Part shown: positions 45,236 to 56,448 of the stretch, in pieces
Layout: each line of letters begins with the position of its first letter
How positions within the stretch are numbered: the stretch's first letter is position 1
Source: Typhlomys cinereus
Taxonomy: Eukaryota > Chordata > Mammalia > Rodentia > Platacanthomyidae
Direction of reading: 5' to 3'
Length of the DNA: 64,000 nt
Assembly: GCA_023101885.1 (NCBI GenBank)
Contig: JALPQD010000005.1
Span: 806,001 to 870,000, forward strand
Notes under the pieces: model-generated
The model's input: the letters and a program-made list of their open reading frames with translations, nothing else
Databases searched by the model: none
What the model was told of the DNA's origin: nothing
Translations under genes and position numbers: made by a program

Positions 45236-45460
45236 GCAATGTATGGGGCAGTCACACATGGGTTTGGAACCCTTGCTATCCAACTGTGTAACCATGTGAC
45301 CTTCGGCTAGTTTCTTGACTTCTGTAATCCTCAATTCCTCATCTATAAAATGAAGATCATAGCGATCAGGAGGATTAGGTGAGATAATGAATGTCAAATA
45401 TTTAGCACGCTTCCAGGTCCCCGTTAAGTATTCAATAAATGTTAGCTGTTCTGATTAGCA
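45236..45460 (+). repeat. MIR SINE
   Basis: Clear MIR core and tail: CCATGTGACCTTCGGCTAG, CTGTAATCCTCAATTCCTCA, TCTATAAAATGAAGATCATA, GTATTCAATAAATGTTAGCT. Confidence 0.85.
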
Positions 45461-45963
45461 AGTGCTTCTGTAAGCCATGATCAGACCCTCAGAGAGGATG
45501 CCCTGCTCCTGAGCTCCAGCCCATGCTGACTTTAGATATGGTGCACGGGAGGTATTGCAGCAACATTGCCTGTGTTCGAGTCAAGCCCCCCCCCCCCGAT
45601 TTTCTCTTCTCATATTTAGGTGGGAGAACTAGGCAAATCTGCAAATGAATGAGAGCCAGTATGAAGGCAAAGTCTTCAGAAATACTTGCAAAAAGTAAAA
45701 AAGTGCGTTGTGTCTAAGTCACAAAAGGGCTGGCCAAGACATTCATTGTGATATAAAGTTTGAGTTTCAAGCCACCAGAGCATTTTATATGCATGGACTG
45801 TGCAGCCTGCCTTTCTATAAGCATCTGCTGTGAATTTTCTTGGTCTGCTGTCTAATTGAAGATCCCTATGATATGTTCAGTTTGTTCCACTTTTTTTTTT
45901 TTACTCAATTTCAACCTGTGAGACATTGTTCTGCAGGTGGAAGATCAATCTAGTGTTTTCTGG

Positions 45964-46345
45964 GACATCAAATGATGCTATAGTTTGGGATCTGAAATAT
46001 TCCATAAGGAACACATATGTTAAAGGCTTAATCCTCAGTTTGGCCCTTTGGGGAGGTTTTTGAATATTCAAGAGTGGGGCCTCCTTGGGGGTTTTAGGTC
46101 ATTCCTGTTGTTGTCTCAGAGGGGACCGTGGGATGTCAGTGTCTTCTCTGTTCACACCTGTCACCATGTGAACACTTCTCCTCTGACACACACAGTGTAC
46201 TATAGCACCTCAGTCCCAAAGGTGATGGGACCAAGCAGTCAGGGACTGAACCGGCTAAAACCGTGAGCCAAAATAAACCTTTCTGCCTTATAAGAAGATT
46301 ATCTCAGGTATTTGTCACAGGAAGAGAAAGTTGACTAATGCACCA
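45964..46345 (+). repeat. MaLR-like LTR remnant
   Basis: GATGCTATAGTTTGGGATCT, ACATATGTTAAAGGCTTAAT, AAAACCGTGAGCCAAAATAA and TTGTCACAGGAAGAGAAAGT occur in the order of an old mammalian LTR-type repeat. Exact family not assigned. Confidence 0.5.
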
Positions 46346-47030
46346 TGAGAACTAAAGCACTTGCAGACAGTCCCTCCTCAAAGGGTTGAGAAATCGCACC
46401 TTCTTCCAGTCCTTTGTTGAAAGTCCGGACTCTCCAAAAGGTGACTCTGTAGCCTATCAGTTCAATGCTAAGAATAAAAACCATGATTTAGAGCAGTGCA
46501 GATGTGATAACCATCTAAACGTGGATTCTAGCACTTTTTGTTCTTTCTGTCTTTCTGAGGTGTTTATTGTTCCTTTTTTAAACCTAAACTCAACACAAAA
46601 TTTCAGATACTGCACTTCCCTCTGCTTCTCATCTTTTTAAAACTATGAATGTGATTTACTTTTGAAAATTAAAAATTCAATTGCAAAGAAGAAAAAAATA
46701 CATCTATCACCTCGAAAGAAAAACTATGAGTGAACTTAATGATATATTTCCTGTTAGTATAGAAAAACAGGGAGAGTTAATTTTAAAATTTTTCTTAAAA
46801 TAACATTTTACATTTCTATCTGTACAATAAAGATTAAATAACTTTGATACATAGTTTATCATGTAATGCAGCAACATATGTATTTACTGGAAAGATACTC
46901 AACACATGTCAAAATTTAAAAAGCTGCAAAGAATTACATTTATAATATTATTCTGGTATATAAACTTTATACTTACATGTAAAAGAAATAGAATAGTGAG
47001 TATATGTGTAATTTCTTAAAAAGGTATTTT
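46346..47030. other. Unassigned AT-rich sequence
   Basis: Nothing recognised. Composition becomes very AT-rich from 46650 on. Confidence 0.4.
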
Positions 47031-47034
47031 AGTG

Positions 47035-47215
47035 AGTGGAGAGATGCTTTAATAAGCTGCATCGTACACCAAGAATGATGGTGCTATCTTTAGTCTCAGG
47101 TACTTGGGAGCCTGAGGCAGTAGAACCTCTTGAGTCCAGAAGTCAGAGGCCGATCTGGGCCACCCAAGACTGCAGAAAATATGAAAACCAAAAAACTGAA
47201 ACCATAATCCAAATT
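47035..47215 (+). mobile_element. 7SL/B1-type SINE fragment
   Basis: GATGGTGCTATCTTTAGTCT, GGTACTTGGGAGCCTGAGGC and GCCGATCTGGGCCACCCAAG form a diverged B1/Alu-type monomer, with a short tRNA-like lead-in. This is the only B1-type sequence I see apart from the B4 copy. Confidence 0.7.
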
Positions 47216-47947
47216 TTTGTTTTGATTTTTTTTTGTGGTTGTTTTGTTTTGTTTTTTACAGTCAGGTTCTCACAATGTGGTCAAATTGTTCACTAAAACT
47301 CAAAAACAATTTAATCTCCATACCATCAAACAAAAAAATATATTTCTTTGGTTGTATCTGTAGCTTCCTGTTTCTCTGAAGATCATTATTTTATCTTTCT
47401 GCTCAGGTTTATTACCCAGGCAAGTTTCTTATCATGATAGTCAATGTAGAGAGGGTTTCAGAGCCACAATGATTTCAAACATCATCTCTGAAAGACACAG
47501 CTAGGTCGGCCCATTTCCCATGAGCTTTGACTGGAGATTTCCTGCATGGTTTGTACAGTGACAACCAGGGAAGGGCTGTGGGGTCGCGGCTGAAGGGAGG
47601 ATGATCTGTGCAGAGTCCTGCGCTGGAAACTGTCAGAACTCACTCAGTTGCTGCCTTTGCATCCACAAGTCTCTCTTCAAACAACCACAGGGCTCATTGC
47701 TATTATTAATCTGTCTCTGTTGCCAGATTCATAGCTTCAGAGTAAGGAAATATTATCTGAGCAAATATTGAAGCAGCATTCTCCACACTGAGCAGCTTCA
47801 TTAAAGAGCAGTTTTCATTCAGTTTGTTCTGGAGAAAAGTGAGATGCCCCAAATAAACTCGCGCTCTGCTCTGCTTCCCCCACAGCCTTTTCCTACAGTA
47901 GAAGACAAGGGTTTCTCTGGAAGCAAGGCTTGGTGACAATGCATTTT

Positions 47948-47949
<2 letters not shown>

Positions 47950-47979
<30 letters not shown>

Positions 47980-48060
47980 ATTTGTGTGTGTGTGTGTGTG
48001 CATATGTGTGTGAGTATTTTGCATGAGTATACGCAGATACAATGCATGTGAGTGTGTGTG
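47950..48060. repeat. (TC)n followed by (TG)n
   Basis: Mixed TCTC then GTGTGT tracts preceding a SINE. Confidence 0.9.
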
Positions 48061-48335
48061 TGTATATGGAGGCCCAAGGAGGATATCTCTAATCATCCTC
48101 AATTGCTCTTGCACCTTATTTTTTTTTTTGAGGTTTGGTGCTTCTTTAAATCCATAGCTCACTTATAGAGCTTGTCTGGCTAGTCGGCTTACTCTGGGAG
48201 CAAGGCTTCACCTTCTAGGACTAGAATTATAGGTGGGCTACCACACCCAGTTGACATTTCTAGTGGAATCTGGAGATCTGGTTCTTTGGTTTGCACGGCA
48301 AATGCTTCAACAGTTGAGTCTTCTCCCCAACCTGA
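48061..48335 (-). mobile_element. Old SINE with B2-type head, minus strand
   Basis: GTATATGGAGGCCCAAGGAG at the tail side and GGTTTGCACGGCAAATGCTT at the head side match the layout of a reverse type A-related SINE with a longer, B1-like middle (GGACTAGAATTATAGGTGGG). Confidence 0.5.
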
Positions 48336-50186
48336 ATCCTGTTTCTTTTTCCCACAATGTCTGGAAAAGCATTGTGAACAAAACGCAACAGGACAGAATA
48401 GCGTGATGATGTGAGCACTTGTGCCAAGTGGCTCCTTAGATGTGACATCATCCTGCCTATTGTCAAAGCATGTGCTCTGGACTGGCATTCAGCACTCGAC
48501 TTCACCCTGTGTGCTTCCCTACTGTGTAGATGTATCCGGGCACCTGTCTACATTAGAAACACCAAGATAAAGTCCAACTTACAGTACTCCACAGTAACGT
48601 GGAGCAGAGCTCTCCGCCTAACATCAAATAGGGTCTGTTTTGCCCTCTCCTGCTTGGATTTTTACTCCTTTGCCAAATGGGCATGTCATACAGAGCAATG
48701 GGTATAAAGAATCAGTAGGCACGAAATAAGTTGGATATTCAAGTTATGGATAAATTAGTTGTGCTGGTACGGCAAGTTGGTGGATTCACTCTCCACGCAC
48801 AAACACGCACATACACAGTAGTGTTTTTAGAGTATTGGAGAATCTGTCTTTCTGACACATTATACCTGGTATGGTTGGTTTTAGAAAGCTTCTGTGTTTT
48901 TCTTAGAAGCAATTGCTCAAGAATCAGTGTCTCTCTGCCGGCTTGGTTCATGTTAATGAGCATCTCTTGATGTTGCTGTTGCCGCTTACCTTAGGAGTAC
49001 AAGAAATGGCCATCAGTTCATAAAAAGTCCTGGAACAGCAGAGCTTTAAACTAGGGCATTTGCAAACTAGATTTCTCTTGTCCTAAGAACGTTCTCCATT
49101 GTTTCTATGTCAAAGTTTATGAGAAAAACGGCCATTCTTAACTCCTCCTACCAACTTTATCTGAAAGTTTGGTTGAAATAAGGTCAGAAAGTCTTGCTCT
49201 TCACTTCCAGAAAGTCTGCTCTATGATGGCTTCAGGTAGATGATGCACCAATTCTGTTATTTAATGTCCCAGATCACACCTGTGGTACGTGCAGTGGGAT
49301 GCCGGAGATGGAAATCTATTGGAGTTGAGTTACATTGGTTTATTTCAATGAACATGGTGAAGGAAAGCTCCAATTTATTACTTTGGCCTGCAAAATTACG
49401 TTAGGAGTTGCAGATAAAAATATCAAGCTCTCATCTTATATTTAAAAATAGACATTTTATTATACTGAGAAAAAAACCCATCGAGCTCTATCTTGTTATT
49501 TCTTTATCATGAAGAAGAGAGAAGTGCAATCCGTCTTTAAAAGGCTGTGGAGCATTGTGCATTTAAAGTACTCAGCAAGTTATCCCCTAAAGCACTCCAT
49601 ATGATATGTAAATCTTTTGATCTTTCACAAAATGCATGAATACTATAAAGAATAATGAGTACAAGCTTGGAAAATACAATATTGACTGTCAGTGTAGTGC
49701 ACTTAGCCACAATTATTATTTGCATGGCTTTTGCAACATAGCCAGAGGGGATTCTTCTGTGAATATGTTAAGAACATGCCAGTCTCTGCTAAAGAAGATT
49801 TAATTTTATAAGGAAGATTTCTTTTGCCCTTTCCCCCTTCCTCTGCTTCTCCTTTTCTTCCAAAGATCATTTTTTTTTCGAAATCGAAAAATATCTTTGG
49901 AAAAGGGTAGAACTGACTTGGAGTTTAAAGAGAGAAGCCCCGCTCCCCCGTTGTCATTAATTATCATAGGATGGGTAGAGGAAGCAGGCTTTGGGAAGTA
50001 TCACTCATGACACCCTGCAGAAAGAATATTTCAAACAGCAAGCTGTTCTTTGTAGAAATCTTTTTTTTTTACAACTTAGTTTAGCAGTCTGAATAAAATG
50101 TTTTCTTCAAGCTTAGTGCGAGAAAGGTATAGCTGACATTTCTAGATATTTCATAAGCTATAAAGTCTGAACTGCTTCAATAGCAT
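48336..50186. other. 1.85-kb AT-rich stretch without recognised repeats
   Basis: The longest stretch on the right side lacking interspersed repeats, especially 49400-50180. It contains TAAT-rich patches (CACAATTATTATTTGCATGG, GTCATTAATTATCATAG) and no coding signal. The ATTTGCAT octamer core is present at about 49719-49726. Regulatory function is possible but unproven. Confidence 0.3.
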
Positions 50187-50237
50187 TTGTTAGCAATAAA
50201 CAAGTTTTAGTTTTACTTTCCAGTTTTAAAAATATTT

Positions 50238-50278
<41 letters not shown>

Positions 50279-50358
50279 CTTATGCTGCAGCATATGGAAG
50301 TTAGAGTACAACTTTTTTTTTTTATTCAACTGTGCGCATGTGCGTGTGTATGTGTGCG

Positions 50359-50412
<54 letters not shown>

Positions 50413-50509
50413 GAACCACGGACGAATTCGCGAACCACCATGGACACCTCCACCTCCTTCTGCCCTGGGATTCACAGGCTCCGCCCTACCAGGACCAGAA
50501 ACGCAGGTC

Positions 50510-50544
<35 letters not shown>

Positions 50545-50648
50545 TCGCCACCTCTCCAGCCCTAGAGTACAACTTTAAAAAGTCCGTTTTCTGTAGATTG
50601 CTAAGGTTGTATTTTGGTGTTCACTTGACAGTTGGAGAGTGTTTGGGG
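50187..50648 (+). repeat. Left arm of a local inverted duplication (SINE-interrupted)
   Basis: From TTGTTAGCAATAAACAA through a B3-like SINE tail and (GA)n (50222-50300), then after the type B SINE (50316-50562) on to TTGACAGTTGGAGAGTGTTT at 50648. The reverse complement of 51535-51722 matches this along its whole length, apart from the SINE and a shorter (GA)n. Confidence 0.88.
50316..50562 (-). mobile_element. Type B SINE (GC-rich body), minus strand, 14-bp TSD
   Basis: Minus-strand SINE with its A tail as a T run at 50316-50323, (GT)n at 50344-50410 and body GAACCACGGACGAATTCGCG. TAGAGTACAACTTT occurs at 50302-50315 and 50563-50576. The head half is mostly replaced by a C homopolymer (50515-50543). 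It lies in the left arm only, so it arrived after the inverted duplication. Confidence 0.88.
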
Positions 50649-51245
50649 TGCAGCTGTGGAAGGTTAATGGTTGGAATGGCCCCTGAACAAGTCTGCAGGT
50701 ACTTGACTGATTGCTGTAGAGAACCCAGCCTACAGTGGGTGGTACTTTCCAGTGGTGGATCAGATAATAGGAGGTGCAAGGAGGAGGGACTTGCGCTTCC
50801 CTTCTCCGGTGTTAACTTGCTATGGAGTCCACTCTGTGTGCGTGATTTGCTTTTAGGGCATGGTGGCCTTCTTTGTTGCTGCTGCTGCTGCTGCCTCCGT
50901 CCTTGGCTGACTTGGAGCTTCACCCTCTCCACCACGTTGTTGCTGTTCCCGCTGCCTTTGGAGCCTGGTCTCTGGGCCTTGCTGCCATTCGCTGTTCATC
51001 GCTGACATGAGCCCTGCTGTTCATTGCCAACGTCAGAGCCCAGTGTCTTCAACCCTCCAGAGAAGTAAAGGCTTGAGACCTTCTCGGGATCTTTTGGCTT
51101 TGTGGAACATTCCAGTCAAGAACAAGGTTGCTGCGGGAGGCTACCTTGAAGGACACTATTTTTATTGTGAGTTATTTTAATAAACTTATTTATATCTATA
51201 TTACATTCTATAGGTTCTGTTTCTTCAGAGAACCCTGACTAATAT
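50577..51245 (+). repeat. Interspersed repeat of the 'TTCACTTGACAGTTGG' family
   Basis: Begins in the left arm (GGTGTTCACTTGACAGTTGG) and ends TTCTTCAGAGAACCCTGACTAA, the end also seen at 61138-61160. Contains a (GCT)n patch at 50874-50892. The 50340-51005 open frame is a product of these low-complexity parts. Confidence 0.55.
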
Positions 51246-51318
51246 AGGGATCAAACTCAAGTCTCCAGATTTGTGTGCTAGCTCATTTACCTGCTGAACC
51301 ATCCTGCCAACTCCAAGT
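51246..51318 (-). mobile_element. Head end of the B3-like SINE split by the repeat at 50577
   Basis: GGGATCAAACTCAAGTCTCC and TACCTGCTGAACCATCCTGC read as a reverse tRNA-type SINE head, the expected partner of the tail at 50222-50310. Confidence 0.5.
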
Positions 51319-51534
51319 CGCAGTATTTTATATGTCAGTTAAAATTTTTGATATTCACTTGACTGTTGTCAAAGTAGGAAATGAACTACATTGTTGTGAC
51401 TGATTGTATCCATGATAGGGTAGATCCCAATCACTTCATCTCATACTAAGTTTGCAGAGCTGCTAACTAAGGACGAGTGGCTCATGGACAGAGGCACTAT
51501 CTGCAGTGTTTGGGACTAGCTGCACAAATAAGCG

Positions 51535-51722
51535 CCCCAAACACTCTCCAACTGTCAAGTTGACACCAAAATGCAACCTTAACAATCTCTACAGAAAATG
51601 GACTTTTTTAAAGTTGTACTCTAACTTCCATATGCTGCAGCATAAGCATTCTCTCTCTCTCTTTCAAATAAATATTTTTAAAACTTTGAAAAATAAAACT
51701 AAAATTTGTTTATTGCTAACAA
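51535..51722 (-). repeat. Right arm of the inverted duplication
   Basis: Reverse complement of the left arm at roughly 90% identity by eye, including the unique outer flank, the SINE tail with a shorter (GA)n, the SINE/repeat junction and the start of the repeat (CCCCAAACACTCTCCAACTG). Confidence 0.88.
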
Positions 51723-52304
51723 TGGATTCCCAAGATGTCAGTGTATCGATCTACAAAGGGACATGATTGTGTGAACCATTCCTCAGATGCTTGGAACTCT
51801 ACTTGGATGAGTGGCTATATGGAACCTTTGAAGAGAAACAAATACATTTTGATTTTGAAATTTGTAGAAATTTCCTTTCTTTAAAAGGAAGCACAAATTT
51901 GGAGGACTTTCTAACTGATTTTGTGACTTATTTAAAGCTGCAATAATCAAGAAGTTCTGCCAGTGACAAACAAATAGATAAAATGACAAAAGAATAAAAT
52001 GGAGAAAACCCCACATTTATGGCCATTTGATTTTGGATAGTGGCACCACAGCAGTCTGGTGGAGGAAAAAAAGATCTTGCAATAAGTCATGTTGAAGTAA
52101 CTGGATACTCATGTGGGGAACAAGTGAACTTCAATTCTTCATCACACTATATACCAAAACCAATCCACATGAATTGTGGACTAAACATAAGAACCTTAAG
52201 ATATTCTAAGAAGAATATATTTCTACAGCCCAAATGTAGACAAAAGTTTCTTAGAAGACACAGAAAACACAAATGATAAAACAACAAAAGAAACGTGTTC
52301 TCTG

Positions 52305-52930
52305 TTTCAGTCCCGTCTCAGTGCTGCAGTGAAATACTTACCCAAGTAACTCTACAGATTGTACTCAGCTCACAAGTCCATCATGGCAGGAGGGTCCCAG
52401 CAGAAGGAGCAGCGGGCGAGGACCTGCTGTGGGCGAGAACCAGTGCATGTGTGTCTGCCTGCCTGCCAGTGCTCAACTCCTGTTTGTGTGTGCGTGTGTG
52501 TGTGTGTTTTGTATGCACGTGGGTGTGTTTGTGTATGTAGGCCTTTGAGTGTGGGTCCCTGTGGAGGCCCAAAGGTGACATTGGGAATCATCCTGGAATG
52601 TTCCACCTCCTTATTGCCTTGCTCTAGGGTTTCCCAGACTTTGGCTTCCAAGGTCAGAATTGAAGGGCAGCGCTATATCCTCCCGGTGTGCAAACTTGGG
52701 TGCTTTAGCTTACAAGGCAAAGGCTTTAGCTACTGAACCATCTCCCCGGCTCTCGGCTCCTGCTGTTATGCTGGCAAATGCCACTCACAAGGCGTGGGTC
52801 TTCCCATATCAACCAAAGCAATCAAACCTGTCTCCTAGTGCTTTCCCAAGTCCTTCCATGCTATGGAGGATCTTCCTTAATTATGTCCGGAGCCCACCCC
52901 TAAGCGTGGGGATGAGAATTAATTCCTAAC
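52305..52930 (-). repeat. Interspersed repeat inside the ancient L1, itself split by a SINE
   Basis: CTGCAGTGAAATACTTACCC, CATCATGGCAGGAGGGTCCC and CGTGGGTCTTCCCATATCAA are the antisense family markers of 10905-11262. A type A SINE sits in its middle. Confidence 0.5.
52480..52755 (-). mobile_element. B2-headed SINE (type A), minus strand
   Basis: (TG)-rich tail at 52485-52510, body GTGGAGGCCCAAAGGTGACA, head CTGAACCATCTCCCCGGCTC at right. Confidence 0.8.
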
Positions 52931-53739
52931 TATCATAGACTTTTTAAAAAAGTCACTAAGAAAAGGGATAAGTAAGCCATAGCTGAAATATTTATAAAAG
53001 TTTATATCGAACAAATAATATATCTCTAAAGTATTGTAGTATGTGTGCAACTGAGAGGCAGATAAGCAACCTAATTTCAAAATTGGAAAATGATTTGAAC
53101 ATTAACTTTGCAACAGGAAACATAAAAAAGGCCAAATGCACACAAACAAAAGCCCTCAAACCATTTTTTGCAAAGGAAATTCAATGCCGAACAGCACTGG
53201 AATACCATTTCACATGCATCAGAGGGCTGAGGGTTGAAAGGCTGACGCTAGAAGTCAATATGGAGTCACCAGCGCGCCTTCGCACACTGTTGGTGAGAAT
53301 GCAAAATTGCACAAGCACTTTGGAGAGCTGCCTGTCAAATTTCTTGTAAAATGAATATAATAAAACCAACCTGCTGATTTCACCATTCCATTCCCTAGTA
53401 TTTTTAACCCAAGGGAAAACTTCAGACTTTTACAGCAGCTTTATAATAGCCCAAATCCAAAAACGACTCTGGTGCCCATCAACGAGGACTGGATAAACTA
53501 TGGAAACTTATCCAATGTTACACTACTTGACAATAGAAAGAAGCAAACTACTGGTGTGAGAATTATCCTGAGTGAAAGCAGACAGACCCAAAGAGTGACT
53601 GTTATAGAATTCCATACATAGGACATTCTGGAGTAAGCAAAACTAATCTTGAGTTCTTTGGGGGTGTCAGCAGTAATGTATATTTAGGTGGAGTTTAGCT
53701 ACAAAGATTATACAGGTTTGTAAAGTTAAGTGGATGAGA

Positions 53740-53839
53740 CCTAGAGATGGCTCAGTGGTTAAGGTGCTGGTTGTACAAGCAAAAGGATAAAAATTCGCCA
53801 TCTAAAATGGGATGGGTATAGTGGTCTACTTGTAATTTA

Positions 53840-53886
<47 letters not shown>

Positions 53887-54125
53887 CAGGATATTATATA
53901 TCCTGGAAAGCAAGTCTGGGAATTTCTGGAGTAGTTTGCCAGACTGGCCCTGTTGACTCTGGATTTGATTAGAGACCCTGTTCCAAAAGAATAAAATGAA
54001 AGAGTAAATGAGGATGATTTTCAGTATCACCATCAGGCCTCTACATGCACATGCAAACACATACTCCACACACTTGCATCCACACACCTGTGCAAACATA
54101 TAATACTAGCATGTATCCCATCCAC
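53740..54125 (+). mobile_element. B2-headed SINE with embedded (TA)n
   Basis: CTAGAGATGGCTCAGTGGTTA head, then a (TA)25-type tract at 53833-53884, then GGCCTCTACATGCACATGCA and a CA/AT-rich end. The TA tract is expanded within the body. Confidence 0.65.
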
Positions 54126-54655
54126 ACAAAATTTTTTAAAAAAGAAATCGAATGATATCCTTTAGGTCATTTGATATCACTTGAAGGTATAAAAATGTAA
54201 CCTCAACTATTTAATACAATTTAATTATGTTCAGGCTAAATTATTTAGAAGTGAAGGATAGTGTTGCCTGTATTCTACTTGAATGCTTTACAAGTGAGCT
54301 GGGTTGTTGGATAAACAGATATGGAATAAAGACAGTATATTAGTGACATGTCAATCACAGAATCTAAGGTGGAAGGTATATATATGTATCATATATATAT
54401 GTGTATGTGTGTTAGAATCTTTTCACCTTTTCAATATGTTTGAAATTTTTCATGATCACATATGTTTTACTATTGTAGGTTAAATTTTATGTTCTACTCT
54501 TTTAGCATTGAAAGGAAAGATCAGGCAAATTGAGCTTAACTTAAATAGCTAATGAACAGAACATTTGAACTACAAGGTGAGACTGTTCGTGACAATATGA
54601 TGTAGCATTTTTTAACACATGGGAGTCAGCTCTCTTGATCGATAGTTTTAATTTT
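54126..54655. other. Unassigned AT-rich sequence
   Basis: Contains a (TA)/(TG) patch at 54378-54412. Nothing else recognised. Confidence 0.4.
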
Positions 54656-54659
54656 TGTT

Positions 54660-54828
54660 TTTATTATTTATTTAGGGAGAGGTGCAGGTATGCCATGTAG
54701 AGGTCAGAGAACAACTTTTGAAAATTGGTTCTCTGCTTCCACGATGTGGGCTCTGGGAGTCCTCTCAGGTTGCCAGGTCTACCCATAAACACCTTTATCC
54801 ACTGAGCCATCTCTCCAGCTTGACCATG
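54660..54828 (-). mobile_element. B3-like SINE, minus strand
   Basis: ATGTAGAGGTCAGAGAACAA, TTGGTTCTCTGCTTCCACGA and CACTGAGCCATCTCTCCAGC give a clear reverse B3-type element. Confidence 0.8.
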
Positions 54829-55440
54829 TTTTAACCTTGATTACCAGGTTCATATGAAGAAACATAAAAAAAATGACCTATTCAAACTATAAAGTATCTA
54901 AGAAAGAGGGCAGAAATTTACTGTTCTAACACACCAGTCACATCCAGAAGAGTTTGGAACAGTGACTCCAACAATACACACTTTTTTGCACAGTGATTTC
55001 TCACATGGTTTCTGGGTGAAGCAATCTGCGGAGGTCTGAAAATTTCAGAAGGAACATATCTGCTTCTTAGTCTGGTATCCCTGATACTGCTAATTTACGG
55101 CACAGAGAAAAATCAATCTGGGCAGAACCAGTATCACCAAACATTTGAGGATGAAACATGCAAATTGCTCTGTGGAGAGCCAGAAGTGCTCAGAAGGCCC
55201 TGTGCTTGTGCTGAATCATCCAGGCAGTGGTGGAGTCGGCCTGGAACCCACATCTGCATCTTCAGACAGTGTCCTTCGGCTTTGTCTTCAAGTTGTCCAA
55301 CGATGCAAAACTACCAAAGCCGCTGTTACAGCATTCTTCAGATTCCTAGAGAGAAGCTTTTGTTTTTTAAATACATCAAATTTAACTTCTAAAAATACTT
55401 TAAAATGCATCTAGTGTAAATAATAATCCTTCATGTCCTA
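54829..55440. other. Unassigned sequence
   Basis: Two overlapping short frames at 55145-55414 have no family motif. No repeat recognised. Confidence 0.35.
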
Positions 55441-55449
55441 CATTTTACT

Positions 55450-55828
55450 TTTTTATACCTTTTTTCCATGCTTGTGTGTGTATGTGTGTGTGTGTGTTGC
55501 ATGTGGGTGGGTATACATGCGTGTGCAGGCATGTATACAAGAGTGCAACTGAATGTGTGTGCAACTGAATGTGTGTGCAACTGAATGTGGGTGCAACTGA
55601 ATGTGTGTGCCTGTGGAGGCAGAAGGGTGACCTCAGGAATCATTCTGGATTGTTCTACTTTCTTACCACTTTGCTCTGAGAATTCCCAGGCTTTGCCTTC
55701 CAGGACAGGAATTACAGGCTGACCCCATATCTGCCTGGCATTTTTTTCTATGGGATCTGGGAATCCAAACTCAGTATTGTTTGCTTTGCGAGGCAATGGT
55801 TTTTACCACTGGACCATCTTTCCATGCC
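55450..55828 (-). mobile_element. B2-headed SINE (type A), minus strand, with 16-bp tandem array
   Basis: Usual reverse type A body (GCAGAAGGGTGACCTCAGGA to CACTGGACCATCTTTCCATG). The tail contains four copies of a 16-bp unit GCAACTGAATGTGTGT at about 55544-55607. Confidence 0.8.
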
Positions 55829-56448
55829 TCAATTTTTAACTTTTAAAGAAATGACCATTTACCATTATTGTTCATGATCCCATTATGAGGAGGCAGATTA
55901 TTTAAATTATTTTCTAATGATCCATCAGTTTTCTATAAATTATTATTATTGTTGTTTCTGAGTCAGGGATTTGCCATGTAACTTGGGCTAACCTTAAACT
56001 CACTATCCCCCATGCCTCAGTCTTGCCAGTGCTCATGCACAGGAATATGTATGAGCATCCACCTTATAAATGATTCTTTCAGGATAAAAAAAGCTTCCAC
56101 GGATCTTCCTTATAGCAAGTCATGCCCTTTCAAACTTTTTTTAATCCTATATTTTACACAGAGTTCAGGATTATTCTGTAGGAATTTATTGTAACATTAT
56201 ATTTCTACATATTATATATGTAACTTAGAGATTTCTTATTTTCCAGTAGTTTGCAACAATTGGCTTAACAATATAATTTTCCCCCTGAGGAGGAAGAAAG
56301 ATTGGTGTAGTAAAGGAGTCTGATTTGTAGGGAAAAAATACAAAAAAAAAAAAACCTGATTCATTAACATTGCTAATGATTGCTTTTTCTTGCTTATCAT
56401 TTGTTAAATACCACCAAAGACTGTTGGTCAGTATAAACATGTGCCTTG
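55829..56448. other. Unassigned AT-rich sequence
   Basis: A short B1-like piece (AGTCAGGGATTTGCCATGTA, CTTAAACTCACTATCCCC) may lie at about 55960-56030. Otherwise nothing. Confidence 0.35.

Larger units (their letters stand above)
51880..53690 (+). mobile_element. Ancient L1 ORF2 remnant, split by younger repeats
   Basis: The left part (to about 52295) holds L1 ORF2 C-terminal sequence (AAAGCTGCAATAATCAAGAA, GATTTTGGATAGTGGCACCA, TTTCTTAGAAGACACAGAAA). The right part from about 53060 continues (TGGAAAATGATTTGAACATT, CTGTTGGTGAGAATGCAAAA, GGTGCCCATCAACGAGGACT, CTATGGAAACTTATCCAATG). Together they look like one old L1M/HAL1-type element interrupted at 52296-53045. Confidence 0.7.

Noticed and set aside
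50340..51005. A 221-codon plus-strand frame
   Set aside because: It is made of a (GT)n tract, a C homopolymer, (GCT)n and repeat sequence, with no protein family signal.
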